DNA of 8,155 nt from positions 1 through 8,155 of the forward strand of contig CAJGDZ010000076.1 in the NCBI GenBank assembly GCA_904502055.1, read 5' to 3'. The stretch is from an uncultured Clostridia bacterium. Lineage in GTDB: Bacteria > Bacillota > Clostridia > Oscillospirales > CAG-272. Position 1 is the first letter of the stretch; the number at the start of each line of letters is the position of its first letter. This document shows, in pieces, positions 1-6,550 of this stretch. The notes beneath the pieces were generated by a model, which saw only the letters and a list, made by a program, of their open reading frames with translations, searched no databases and had not been told where the DNA came from. A program made the translations under genes and the position numbers.

Positions 1-108
1 GGCCGAAATGCGGATCTCGGTCTTTTCGCCCGAAAAGGTCAGCGGGATGTAGAATTCCGCGTGACTGTCCACACTCTGTCCTTCCTTGAGCCATATCCAT
101 TTTGCCAT
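1..108 (-). CDS. Gene A: 5' end of a GH78 (alpha-L-rhamnosidase-like) protein, cut by the window edge
   Basis: Only the first 36 codons are visible. The reading frame starts at the ATG whose complement lies at 106-108, preceded by a GGAGG ribosome binding site in the leader. The visible residues begin MAKWIWLKEGQSVDSHAEF and are identical to residues 1-36 of gene D. The 108 coding bases are also identical. The segment belongs to the first strand region of the N-terminal beta-sandwich seen in the other paralogs. The gene has its own promoter and sits after the terminator of gene B, so it looks like a separate transcription unit rather than the third gene of the C-B operon. The assignment to GH78 rests on identity to gene D; the catalytic barrel is outside the window. 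Whether A is a full gene, a 5' fragment, or an assembly edge inside a repeat cannot be told from here. Confidence 0.8.
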   Translation of the reverse strand, partial: MAKWIWLKEGQSVDSHAEFYIPLTFSGEKTEIRISA

Positions 109-151
109 AATATAAAACCTCCATAGTACATATCAATATAATATTTAAATC

Positions 152-180
152 AGTTTATCACACGGGGCCAATAAAGTCAA
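152..180 (-). promoter_or_regulatory. Promoter of gene A
   Basis: On the minus strand a -35 element TTGACT (175-180) and a -10 element TAAACT (152-157) are separated by 17 bases. A TGA directly before the -10 gives a TGn extended -10. The start codon lies about 44 bases downstream of the -10, after an AT-rich leader carrying GGAGG. The same promoter is duplicated in front of gene D. Downstream placement after a terminator supports independent transcription of gene A. Confidence 0.7.
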
Positions 181-208
181 CTGTTTTTGACATATTTTTG
201 CGGTTTTG

Positions 209-244
209 ACAAAAGAAAGCCGCGCACAATTTTGTGCGCGGCTT
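209..244 (-). terminator. Rho-independent terminator of the C-B operon
   Basis: A 13-bp perfect GC-rich stem (217-229 paired with 232-244) encloses a two-base gap. It is followed on the minus strand by a T-rich run (TTTCTTTTG). It begins about ten bases after the stop codon of gene B. The position and the one-sided T tract fit an intrinsic terminator for leftward transcription. Confidence 0.88.
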
Positions 245-254
245 GTGTTTGATT

Positions 255-2192
255 TTACTTTTTCTTTGCAACGCCAAGGGTATGATAGTAGTAGATCGGC
301 ATACCGCTCCAGCCGTGGCACATGCTTCCTGCACCCTCGAAGTCCTCGGCACCAATGACGGTCTCCCAGAAGGTGGTGGCACCGGCATCGAGCTGACGTC
401 CGTACATCTCGTCCAGGTCATTCAGGACGTAATCGCGGTACTTTTCCTTGTTCACCTTAAGGAGTGCATCATACTTGTTGCACTTCCAAGCGAGCGAGGA
501 GGTGGAAAGCTTGTCGGTGGCAAGGGCGTCGGCAATATGCTCGGCCTCCTTGCCCGTAACGGCGCCGCAAAGGATGGCAAGGCCGTTTACACACTCACTG
601 TAGAACTCCTCGTCGGTACGGTTTTGAACCCAACCGGTGTTCTTGTTGAACCAGGTTTCGTAGATCTTCTTGTTGAGTGCATCCTGCAGCTTCTTGTAAT
701 CCGACTTCACGCCGATCCAGGTGCAGATGTCGTGCATTCTGCCGAGCGCGAGCGAGAAATTGCAGTTGAGAGCGGCATCAAACGGCGAAGCGGTGGCGGG
801 TCTTTGGTCCTTGCTGTAGGAAAGACCCTCGGCCCATTCGTAGAAGTTCCAGCAGCCGGTTTCGCCCTCGGGGAAGATGGGGAGAAGTCCGTCCTCCATA
901 TGGTCGATGAAGGCCTTCATCGAATCGGTAAGCTTCTCAAATACGTCTCTTGCCAAGGAATAGTCATGGGAATGTGTGCAGTATTCGTGTACGACCTGGA
1001 CGAAGCCGGGGGTCGTACCGGGGATGCAGGAGGGGATGGGATACATATCACCCTTGTAGGGGGACACGATGTTAAACAGGCCGTCGTCTCTGTGGTCTTT
1101 GCTGATCAGATAGATCGCGGCACGCGGGAAGATGTACTCGCCAAAGGCGTAATAGCCGCAAAGGCTCTGGTTTCTCGCATCACCCACGTACATGGTCTGC
1201 TCACGCCAGCAGCAGTCCTCATAATGGTCGTGCATGCACATATAAATGGTTCTTACCGCGGTGTCATAAATGCGGTTACGTCTCTCGCTTCCACAGTCCA
1301 CGGGAATCATGTTTACGGGATATACGCAGGGGAATACCGTGAGATAGTCGACCGTCACGGGCGTTTCGTATTCAATTTCAAGGTAACGGCAACCAAAGCG
1401 GCGGAGGTAATTCGAGAACTCGGTGACGCCCTCGGCAACCGTAAGGTCGACGTAGAAGCGGCGGCAGCCCATGATGTCTCTGACCTGGCCGTCGTTGATG
1501 TGCTCACCCCACATCAGGCGAAGCTTCTGCGGCACGGGAGAGGTCAGACGAAGGGTCGGGAAGCCGACGGTTTCTCTGCCGAGATCGTAGAGAATGCGGT
1601 TGTTTGCCTCGCGAACAAAGGTGGATTCTGCGGGCGGAAGAATGTCCATTCTCTTGATGGGGCGGGGGAGAGGGGTCTCCATGATGCCCTCACCGCCAAG
1701 TCCGCTCTTTTCAAATCCGGGAACAAGCTCGGTCTTCCAAGCGTCCTCAGCCGCGGCAATGTAGTGGTACGACCAACCGATCTGCGGAGAGATCTTTCTC
1801 TGCAGCTTGTGCTGATACATGGGGCTCAGACGCGAGAGGGTATCTTCGACCGATTCCTTTACCAGCTTGCCGTCCTGGAAAATTTCATACCAAAGACCGG
1901 CGTTGGACGTGTAGTACGACCAGTTGGGCGCACCGTAGTACCATACCTCAATGGCAAGGGCATTCTCACCCTTTACAAGGTAATCGGTGATATCGATCTC
2001 GTCATAGATCTTATAAAAAGGATAGTCTCTGTACTGATTGCAGCTCACGAATTTTCCGTTGACGTACAGCGTGTAGTCCGAGTCGGCCGAAAGCTTGATC
2101 ACCGTTTTTTCGCCCGAATAGGAGAGCGGAACAAAGAAATCCGCGTGACTGTCAACCATCTGACCGTCCTTAAGCCATATCCACTTTGCCAT
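255..2192 (-). CDS. Gene B: compact GH78 alpha-L-rhamnosidase-like protein, 645 aa
   Basis: Predicted cytoplasmic glycoside hydrolase removing alpha-L-rhamnose from oligosaccharides or glycosides by the inverting GH78 mechanism; the substrate is inferred from family only. An N-terminal beta-sandwich covers about residues 1-105. A second (about 198-290) carries YDLGRETVG, WGEH at 228-231 and RRFGCRYLEIEY. The six-hairpin barrel fills about 300-635. The acidic motif is D326, R330, E331, D338. By recalled comparison with Bacillus GL1 RhaB (D567, E572, D579), E331 would be the general acid. E610 in TTFWE would be the general base, followed by HGWS at 626-629. The motif reads DCCWREQ, with Cys at 328 replacing the Pro of its paralogs. 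There is no signal peptide, and the protein ends at YYYHTLG plus a short tail, so the classical C-terminal beta-sandwich is missing. GGAGG (complement of 2201-2205) fixes the start. It lies 25 bases after gene C and is probably co-transcribed with it. Confidence 0.88.
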   Translation of the reverse strand: MAKWIWLKDGQMVDSHADFFVPLSYSGEKTVIKLSADSDYTLYVNGKFVSCNQYRDYPFYKIYDEIDITDYLVKGENALAIEVWYYGAPNWSYYTSNAGLWYEIFQDGKLVKESVEDTLSRLSPMYQHKLQRKISPQIGWSYHYIAAAEDAWKTELVPGFEKSGLGGEGIMETPLPRPIKRMDILPPAESTFVREANNRILYDLGRETVGFPTLRLTSPVPQKLRLMWGEHINDGQVRDIMGCRRFYVDLTVAEGVTEFSNYLRRFGCRYLEIEYETPVTVDYLTVFPCVYPVNMIPVDCGSERRNRIYDTAVRTIYMCMHDHYEDCCWREQTMYVGDARNQSLCGYYAFGEYIFPRAAIYLISKDHRDDGLFNIVSPYKGDMYPIPSCIPGTTPGFVQVVHEYCTHSHDYSLARDVFEKLTDSMKAFIDHMEDGLLPIFPEGETGCWNFYEWAEGLSYSKDQRPATASPFDAALNCNFSLALGRMHDICTWIGVKSDYKKLQDALNKKIYETWFNKNTGWVQNRTDEEFYSECVNGLAILCGAVTGKEAEHIADALATDKLSTSSLAWKCNKYDALLKVNKEKYRDYVLNDLDEMYGRQLDAGATTFWETVIGAEDFEGAGSMCHGWSGMPIYYYHTLGVAKKK

Positions 2193-2217
2193 GTTTCAAT
2201 CCTCCGTAAATATGTAT

Positions 2218-4152
2218 TTAGTCCTTGTCAGCCCCAAGGGTCTGATAATAGTAGATGGGCATCGCGCTCCAGCCGTGGCAGAGGCTGCCCGCGTTGTCAA
2301 AGTCATTGGCGCCGACCACGGTCTCCCAGAAGGTCGTGGCACCGGCATCCAGCATCTTCTTGTAACGCTGATCAATGTCATTCAGAATATAATCGCGGTA
2401 TTTTTCCTTGTTTACCTTAATAAGTGCATCGTACTTCAGGCACTTCCAAGCCAACGAGCAGGTAGACATCTTGTCGTTGACAAGACCTTCGGCAATGTGT
2501 GCTGCCTCTTCGCCCGTAACGGCGCCGCAGAGAACCGCCATCGAGTTGACGTATTCGCTGTAGAACTCCTCGTCGGTTCGATTCTGGATAAAGCCGGTAT
2601 TTTTGTTGAACCAGGTCTCATGGATTCGCTTGTTAAGCGCCTCCTGTCTTTGCTTGTAGTCCGACTCGATGCCTGCCCACTCGCAAAGCTGATGCAAATA
2701 GCCGAGTGCCCAGGAAACGCGGCAGTTAAGTGCGGCGTCAAAGGGCGAAGCCGTAGCGGGACGCTGTCCCATATAGTAGGACAAGCCCTCGGCCCACTCG
2801 TAGAAGTTCCAGCAGCCGTCTGCCTCGGGGAAGATCGGGATCAGTCCGCCCTCCATACGCTCAAAGTAAAGCTCGGCAAGACGCTTGAGTCTCGGATACA
2901 CCTCGGGAATAAAGGCGTAGTCCTTGGAGTGGAGACAGTATTCGTAAACGCTTGTGATAAAGGCGGCGGGCGACGAGGGGAATGCCGAGGGAATCGGGTG
3001 CATATCGCCCTTGTAGGGGGTGCAAGAGGTGAGAAGACCGTCCTCGCGGTGATCGTTCTTGCTGGTCAGGTAAAGTGCGGCGCGCGGGAACTCGTATTCC
3101 TTGAACGCGTAATAGCCGCAAAGGCTCTGATTGCGGCTGTCGCCGATGTACATCGCCTGCTCACGCCACGGGCAATCCTCGTAGTGGTCATGCATACACA
3201 GCCAAAGTGTGCGAAGTGCGGTGTCGTAAATGCGCTGGCGAAGCTCGTTCTTGCACGTAAAAGGAACAATGTTGACCGGATAGAAGCAGGGGAATACCGT
3301 AAGATAATCCACCTTAACGGGCGTCTCGTATCCGATTTCAAGATAGCGACAGCCAAAGCGACGGAGGTAGTTGGAAAATTCGGTCACACCCTCGTCAACC
3401 GTGAGGTCCACGTAGAAATTGCGGCAACCGATAACGTCGCGCACCTGACCGTCCTCAATGTGCTCGCCCCACATAAGGCGAAGCTTCTGCTTTACGGGAG
3501 AGGTGAGGCGAAGCGTCGGGAAGCCGACGGTCTCCTTTCCGAGATCGTAAAGAATGCGATTGTTTGATTCACGAACAAAGGTAGACTCTGCCGCAGGGAG
3601 AATATCCATTCTCTTAATGGGACGGGGAAGCGGATTCTCCATAATGCCCTCGCCGGCGATCGCACTTGGCTCAAAGCCGTCCACAAGCTTGGTTCTCCAG
3701 CCGTCCTCGTTGGCGGCGATGTAGTGGTAGCCCCAACCGATCTGGGGAGAGATCTTCCTCTGAAGCTTGTTTTGATAGAGGGGGCTGAGTCTGGAGAGGG
3801 TGTCCTCATCCGACTCCTTCACCTTTGTGCCATCCTGGAAAATTTCATACCAAAGACCGGCATTGGACGTGTAGTACGACCAGTTGGGTGCACCGTAATA
3901 CCAGACCTCGATGGCAATTGCGTTTTCGCCCTTGACGAGGTAATCGGTAATGTCGATTTCATCATAAATTTTATAGAAGGGATAGTCTCTGTACTGGTTG
4001 CAGCTTACAAATTTTCCGTTGACGTAGAGCGTGTAATCCGAGTCAACCGACAGCTTGATCTCGGTCTTTTCACCTGAGAACCTCAGCGGAATATAGAAAT
4101 CCGCGTGGCTGTCAACCATTTGGCCGTTCTTGAGCCATATCCATTTTGCCAT
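2218..4152 (-). CDS. Gene C: compact GH78 alpha-L-rhamnosidase-like protein, 644 aa
   Basis: First gene of the leftward operon and closest relative of gene B. The start is the MAKWIWLK methionine (complement of 4150-4152): it has a well-placed GGAGG and matches the start of every paralog. An in-frame upstream ATG at 4230 would add 26 residues but overlaps the -35 element. Domains follow gene B: N-terminal beta-sandwich to about residue 105; second sandwich with LYDLGKETVG, WGEH (228-231) and RRFGCRYLEI; barrel from about 300. The catalytic motif is canonical: DCPWREQ with D326, R330, E331, then IGD with D338. The probable general base is E610 in TTFWE, with HGWS at 626-629 and WNFYEW at 448-453. 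Family knowledge predicts rhamnose release in the cytoplasm; substrate is unknown. No signal peptide and no C-terminal beta-sandwich are present, against roughly 900-1,000 residues in well-studied GH78 enzymes. The first 100 residues differ from B at only 8 positions, but residues about 382-442 are strongly diverged. Confidence 0.9.
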   Translation of the reverse strand: MAKWIWLKNGQMVDSHADFYIPLRFSGEKTEIKLSVDSDYTLYVNGKFVSCNQYRDYPFYKIYDEIDITDYLVKGENAIAIEVWYYGAPNWSYYTSNAGLWYEIFQDGTKVKESDEDTLSRLSPLYQNKLQRKISPQIGWGYHYIAANEDGWRTKLVDGFEPSAIAGEGIMENPLPRPIKRMDILPAAESTFVRESNNRILYDLGKETVGFPTLRLTSPVKQKLRLMWGEHIEDGQVRDVIGCRNFYVDLTVDEGVTEFSNYLRRFGCRYLEIGYETPVKVDYLTVFPCFYPVNIVPFTCKNELRQRIYDTALRTLWLCMHDHYEDCPWREQAMYIGDSRNQSLCGYYAFKEYEFPRAALYLTSKNDHREDGLLTSCTPYKGDMHPIPSAFPSSPAAFITSVYEYCLHSKDYAFIPEVYPRLKRLAELYFERMEGGLIPIFPEADGCWNFYEWAEGLSYYMGQRPATASPFDAALNCRVSWALGYLHQLCEWAGIESDYKQRQEALNKRIHETWFNKNTGFIQNRTDEEFYSEYVNSMAVLCGAVTGEEAAHIAEGLVNDKMSTCSLAWKCLKYDALIKVNKEKYRDYILNDIDQRYKKMLDAGATTFWETVVGANDFDNAGSLCHGWSAMPIYYYQTLGADKD

Positions 4153-4159
4153 ATTTGAT

Positions 4160-4164
4160 CCTCC
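4160..4164 (-). promoter_or_regulatory. Ribosome binding site that decides the gene C start
   Basis: On the minus strand GGAGG ends seven bases before the ATG at 4152. It selects the MAKWIWLK start over the longer in-frame start at 4230. The wider string ACGGAGGA recurs before genes B and E, while A and D carry ATGGAGG instead. Confidence 0.85.
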
Positions 4165-4201
4165 GTTTTTTATAGGGCTTGACGTTGATTCTGCTATAAG
4201 A

Positions 4202-4230
4202 AGTATAACATATGCAAAAAACAATGTCAA
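4202..4230 (-). promoter_or_regulatory. Promoter of the C-B operon
   Basis: On the minus strand a perfect -35 TTGACA (4225-4230) and a -10 TATACT (4202-4207) are 17 bases apart. A TGT before the -10 gives an extended element. Eleven of twelve consensus bases match, which makes it a strong housekeeping-type promoter. Transcription would start near 4195, leaving a leader of about 40 bases before the gene C start codon. Confidence 0.82.
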
Positions 4231-4342
4231 CGATTTAAAGCGAAAAATCAGATAATTTTCTGTTTCATATGCCTTAAATTTGCATTAATTATAAAACACA
4301 TCGAAAAAAAACAAAATAGTTTTTTCGTGAGAAAATGTGGTG

Positions 4343-4371
4343 TTTTCCGACTTGTTGAGGATCGCGGAAAA
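4343..4371. repeat. Dyad symmetry TTTTCCG...CGGAAAA
   Basis: Seven-base arms at 4343-4349 and 4365-4371 are separated by 15 bases. No T tract follows on either strand, so it does not look like a terminator. It may be an operator half-site pair or may be chance. Confidence 0.35.
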
Positions 4372-4397
4372 GAGGGAGGATCGGGAGGGGCACGTCG

Positions 4398-4426
4398 GGA
4401 CATCAAAATTGATCATTTTGAAATCC
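4398..4426. repeat. Imperfect 29-bp palindrome, candidate operator
   Basis: Perfect seven-base arms TCAAAAT (4403-4409) and ATTTTGA (4415-4421) flank a five-base centre. After two mismatched positions the symmetry resumes as GGA (4398-4400) and TCC (4424-4426). Size and symmetry fit a dimeric regulator binding site. The regulator is not in the window. Confidence 0.45.
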
Positions 4427-4462
4427 TGACATATATCACCGCCCTGTCTTTTTTCTTTTTTC

Positions 4463-4487
4463 AACCTTTTCCGGCACGCAAAAGGTT
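4463..4487. repeat. Dyad symmetry AACCTTTT...AAAAGGTT upstream of the gene D promoter
   Basis: Eight-base perfect arms (4463-4470 and 4480-4487) are separated by nine bases. The centre lies about 100 bases before the expected transcription start of gene D, a location compatible with an activator site. It is outside the inverted repeat, so the gene A copy lacks it. On the plus strand it is preceded, not followed, by T-rich sequence, and on neither strand does a T tract follow it, which argues against a terminator. Confidence 0.45.
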
Positions 4488-4510
4488 TACAGTTGGAATT
4501 GTACATCAAG

Positions 4511-4717
4511 AAAACCGCAAAAATATGTCAAAAACAGTTGACTTTATTGGCCCCGTGTGATAAACTGATTTAAATATTATATTTATATATACCATGGAGG
4601 TTTTATATTATGGCAAAATGGATATGGCTCAAGGAAGGACAGAGTGTGGACAGTCACGCGGAATTCTACATCCCGCTGACCTTTTCGGGCGAAAAGACCG
4701 AGATCCGCATTTCGGCC
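4511..4717. repeat. Right copy of the 207-bp inverted repeat
   Basis: This stretch is the gap-free reverse complement of 1-207 with three mismatches, located near 4583, 4588 and 4592 in the leader. It covers the gene D core promoter, leader, ribosome binding site and first 36 codons. The upstream end at 4511 is abrupt: 4508-4510 no longer match. The downstream limit is set only by the window edge of the partner copy. Confidence 0.95.
4538..4566 (+). promoter_or_regulatory. Promoter of the D-E operon
   Basis: The -35 element TTGACT (4538-4543) and -10 element TAAACT (4561-4566) are 17 bases apart, with a TGA extension before the -10. An inverted pair GTCAA (4527-4531) and TTGAC (4538-4542), six bases apart, overlaps the -35 and could be an operator. 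The leader is very AT-rich and ends with GGAGG at 4596-4600, nine bases before the ATG. Confidence 0.72.
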
Positions 4718-6529
4718 GACTCGGACTATACGCTGTACGTCAACGGAAGATTCGTAAGCTGCAATCAGTACCGCGACTTCCCTTACTATAAAATTTACGA
4801 TGCGATCGATATCACCGAACACCTTGTGAACGGCGAAAACGTGATTGCCGCCGAGGTTTGGTTCTACGGCGCGCCCAACTTCTCTTACTACTCCTCGAAT
4901 GCAGGTCTTTGGTACGAGATCTATCAGAACGGCACGCTCGTCAAGGAATCGGACGAAAGCACACTTTCCCGTCTCAGCCGCACCTATCAGAACGGCATGC
5001 GCCGTAAGATCTCGCCGCAGATCGGTTGGGCGTATCATTACGACACCACCAAGGAGGATGCATGGAAGACCGAGCTTTGCGAGGGTTTTGAGGCAAGTGC
5101 GCTCACCGAGGGCATTTCCGAGCCCATTCCGCGTCCCATTGAGCGTTTGGACATTCTGCCGGCCGTCAACGCCAAATTCATACGCACCGAAGAAAACCGT
5201 ATGCTTTACGATCTTGGTCGCGAGGAGGTGGGCTTCCCCACGCTTCGTCTGACCTCTCCCGCCAAGCAGAAGCTGAAGCTTTGGTGGGGCGAGCACATTG
5301 CAGACGGAAAGGTAAGAGGTATCATCGATTGCCGCAACTTCTCGCTTGAGATCACGGTTGGCGAAGGCGTGACCGAATTTTCGAACTACTTCCGCCGTCT
5401 GGGTGCAAGATATTTGGAGCTTGAATACGAGACCCCCGTTGAGATCGATCATCTTACGGTATACCCCTCCGAATACCCTGTTCGTATGCTTCCCTTTGAC
5501 TTCGGAGACGAGCTTCGCAACCGCATCTACGAGGTTGCGGCAAGAACGCTTGTGCTTTGTATGCACGACCACTATGAGGATTGCCCGTGGCGTGAACAGT
5601 CCATGTACGCGATGGACACCCGTAATCAGATCATCTGCGGCTATTTCGCGTTTGGCGAGACAAAATTCCCGCGCGCCGCGCTTCGTCTGTTTGGCGAGGA
5701 TGACCGTGCCGACGGCCTTCTGAACATCACCACCCCCTATAAGGGTGATATGCATCCCATCCCCTCGGCGATCCCCTCCTTCTCGCTTCATTTTATAACG
5801 ATGGTCTACGAATATTATCTGCAGACCGGCGATCTTTCGCTTCTTAAGGAGACCTTCCCGAAGCTTCAAAAGATCGTGAACGCTTGCACCTCGCGCATGG
5901 CAGAGGGTCTTCTCCCTATGTTTGAGCAGACCGCCGGCGCATGGAACTTCTACGAGTGGACCGATAACCTTTCGGGCAAGTCCACCGATATCACGTCTCC
6001 GTATGAAACGCCCCTCAACTGCCTCTACTCGATCGCACTCGGCAGAATGCAGGCCATCTGCGATTGGCTTGGCGAAAAGGCAGACTTCCTTTCCATCAAA
6101 AACAGTCTGAACCAAAAGATCGCTGAAACCTTCTACAACAAGGAGCGGGGACTTTTCGTTGACCGTTTGGGAAGCGAAACCTACAGTGAGCTTACAAATG
6201 CACTCGCCATCCTTTGCGGTGCGGCAACGGGCGAAATGGCAGAAAAGATCGCCGAGACACTCGCGGGAGAGCATCAGATCGTCAAGTGCTCCCTCAGCAT
6301 GGTCTGCTTCAAGTATGACGCGCTTATCACCGTCAATAAGGAAAAATACCGCGATTACATTTTGGCGGATATCGATGCCACCTACGGCAAGATGCTGGCC
6401 GAGGATGCCACCTCCTTCTGGGAGACCGAAAACGGACAGATCGACTTTGGCAAGGCTGCCAGCCTCTGCCACGGTTGGAGTGCAATGCCGGTATATTACT
6501 ACCACACGCTTGAAGCGAAAAAGAATTAA
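4610..6529 (+). CDS. Gene D: compact GH78 alpha-L-rhamnosidase-like protein, 639 aa
   Basis: First gene of the rightward operon. The start at MAKWIWLK has GGAGG nine bases upstream; an ATG at 4594, in another frame, overlaps that site and is rejected. The N-terminal beta-sandwich (about 1-105) contains SADSDYTLYVNG. The second carries LYDLGREEVGFP (199-210), WGEH (226-229) and FRRLGARYLELEY. The barrel follows from about 298. The acidic motif is DCPWREQ with D324, R328 and E329 (probable general acid), and D336 at the usual spacing. The residue before D336 is Met instead of the Gly of genes B and C. The probable general base is E605 in TSFWE, with HGWS at 621-624. Predicted role is hydrolysis of alpha-L-rhamnosides in the cytoplasm, from family membership only. 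There is no signal peptide and no C-terminal beta-sandwich; the protein ends YYYHTLEAKKN. Its first 36 codons and leader are duplicated in gene A. Gene E follows after 21 bases. Confidence 0.88.
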   Translation: MAKWIWLKEGQSVDSHAEFYIPLTFSGEKTEIRISADSDYTLYVNGRFVSCNQYRDFPYYKIYDAIDITEHLVNGENVIAAEVWFYGAPNFSYYSSNAGLWYEIYQNGTLVKESDESTLSRLSRTYQNGMRRKISPQIGWAYHYDTTKEDAWKTELCEGFEASALTEGISEPIPRPIERLDILPAVNAKFIRTEENRMLYDLGREEVGFPTLRLTSPAKQKLKLWWGEHIADGKVRGIIDCRNFSLEITVGEGVTEFSNYFRRLGARYLELEYETPVEIDHLTVYPSEYPVRMLPFDFGDELRNRIYEVAARTLVLCMHDHYEDCPWREQSMYAMDTRNQIICGYFAFGETKFPRAALRLFGEDDRADGLLNITTPYKGDMHPIPSAIPSFSLHFITMVYEYYLQTGDLSLLKETFPKLQKIVNACTSRMAEGLLPMFEQTAGAWNFYEWTDNLSGKSTDITSPYETPLNCLYSIALGRMQAICDWLGEKADFLSIKNSLNQKIAETFYNKERGLFVDRLGSETYSELTNALAILCGAATGEMAEKIAETLAGEHQIVKCSLSMVCFKYDALITVNKEKYRDYILADIDATYGKMLAEDATSFWETENGQIDFGKAASLCHGWSAMPVYYYHTLEAKKN

Positions 6530-6550
6530 CCGATACGGAGGAACGTAACA

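Larger units (their letters stand above)
1..207. repeat. Left copy of a 207-bp inverted repeat
   Basis: The reverse complement of this stretch matches 4511-4717 without gaps (paired positions sum to 4718). There are three mismatches, all in the AT-rich leader between the -10 element and the ribosome binding site. The repeat holds the core promoter, leader, ribosome binding site and first 36 codons of gene A. It ends sharply at 207, ten bases from the stem of the gene B terminator. On the other side it reaches the window edge, so its true length is unknown. Confidence 0.95.
4231..4510. other. Gene-free upstream region between the divergent promoters
   Basis: This is the unique part of the 457-bp gap between genes C and D. 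It is AT-rich with a short purine-rich patch (about 4366-4400). Short open frames on both strands lack ribosome binding sites and any recognisable protein, so I see no gene here. It contains several dyad symmetries (listed separately) and a low-complexity one, CGAAAAAA at 4302-4309 with TTTTTTCG at 4320-4327. Its position between two divergent promoters is typical of a region where regulators bind. Confidence 0.6.

Noticed and set aside
1..207. Inverted repeat as terminal repeat of an insertion sequence
   Set aside because: The repeats contain promoter and coding sequence of the host-type genes, and the enclosed 4.3 kb has no transposase or recombinase gene.
234..2420. 728-residue open frame on the plus strand opposite gene B
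   Set aside because: It is antisense to a clear GH78 gene, has no ribosome binding site and no recognisable domain. Similar long antisense frames occur opposite C and D because these genes rarely use TTA, CTA or TCA codons, which would read as stops in the opposite strand.
2191..3567. 458-residue open frame on the plus strand opposite gene C
   Set aside because: It is antisense to gene C, resembles the antisense frame opposite B only because B and C are paralogs, and has no translation signal.
4153..4230. 26-residue N-terminal extension of gene C, possibly a signal peptide (hydrophobic start)
   Set aside because: The upstream ATG overlaps the -35 element of the gene's own promoter and lacks a ribosome binding site. 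All paralogs start at MAKWIWLK with GGAGG in place.
4463..4487. Hairpin near 4475 as a rho-independent terminator
   Set aside because: No T tract follows the stem on either strand, and no gene ends nearby on either strand.
4285..4560. Small open frames of 74-77 codons in the divergent intergenic region
   Set aside because: They lack ribosome binding sites, have low-complexity translations, and overlap the promoter and dyads of gene D.
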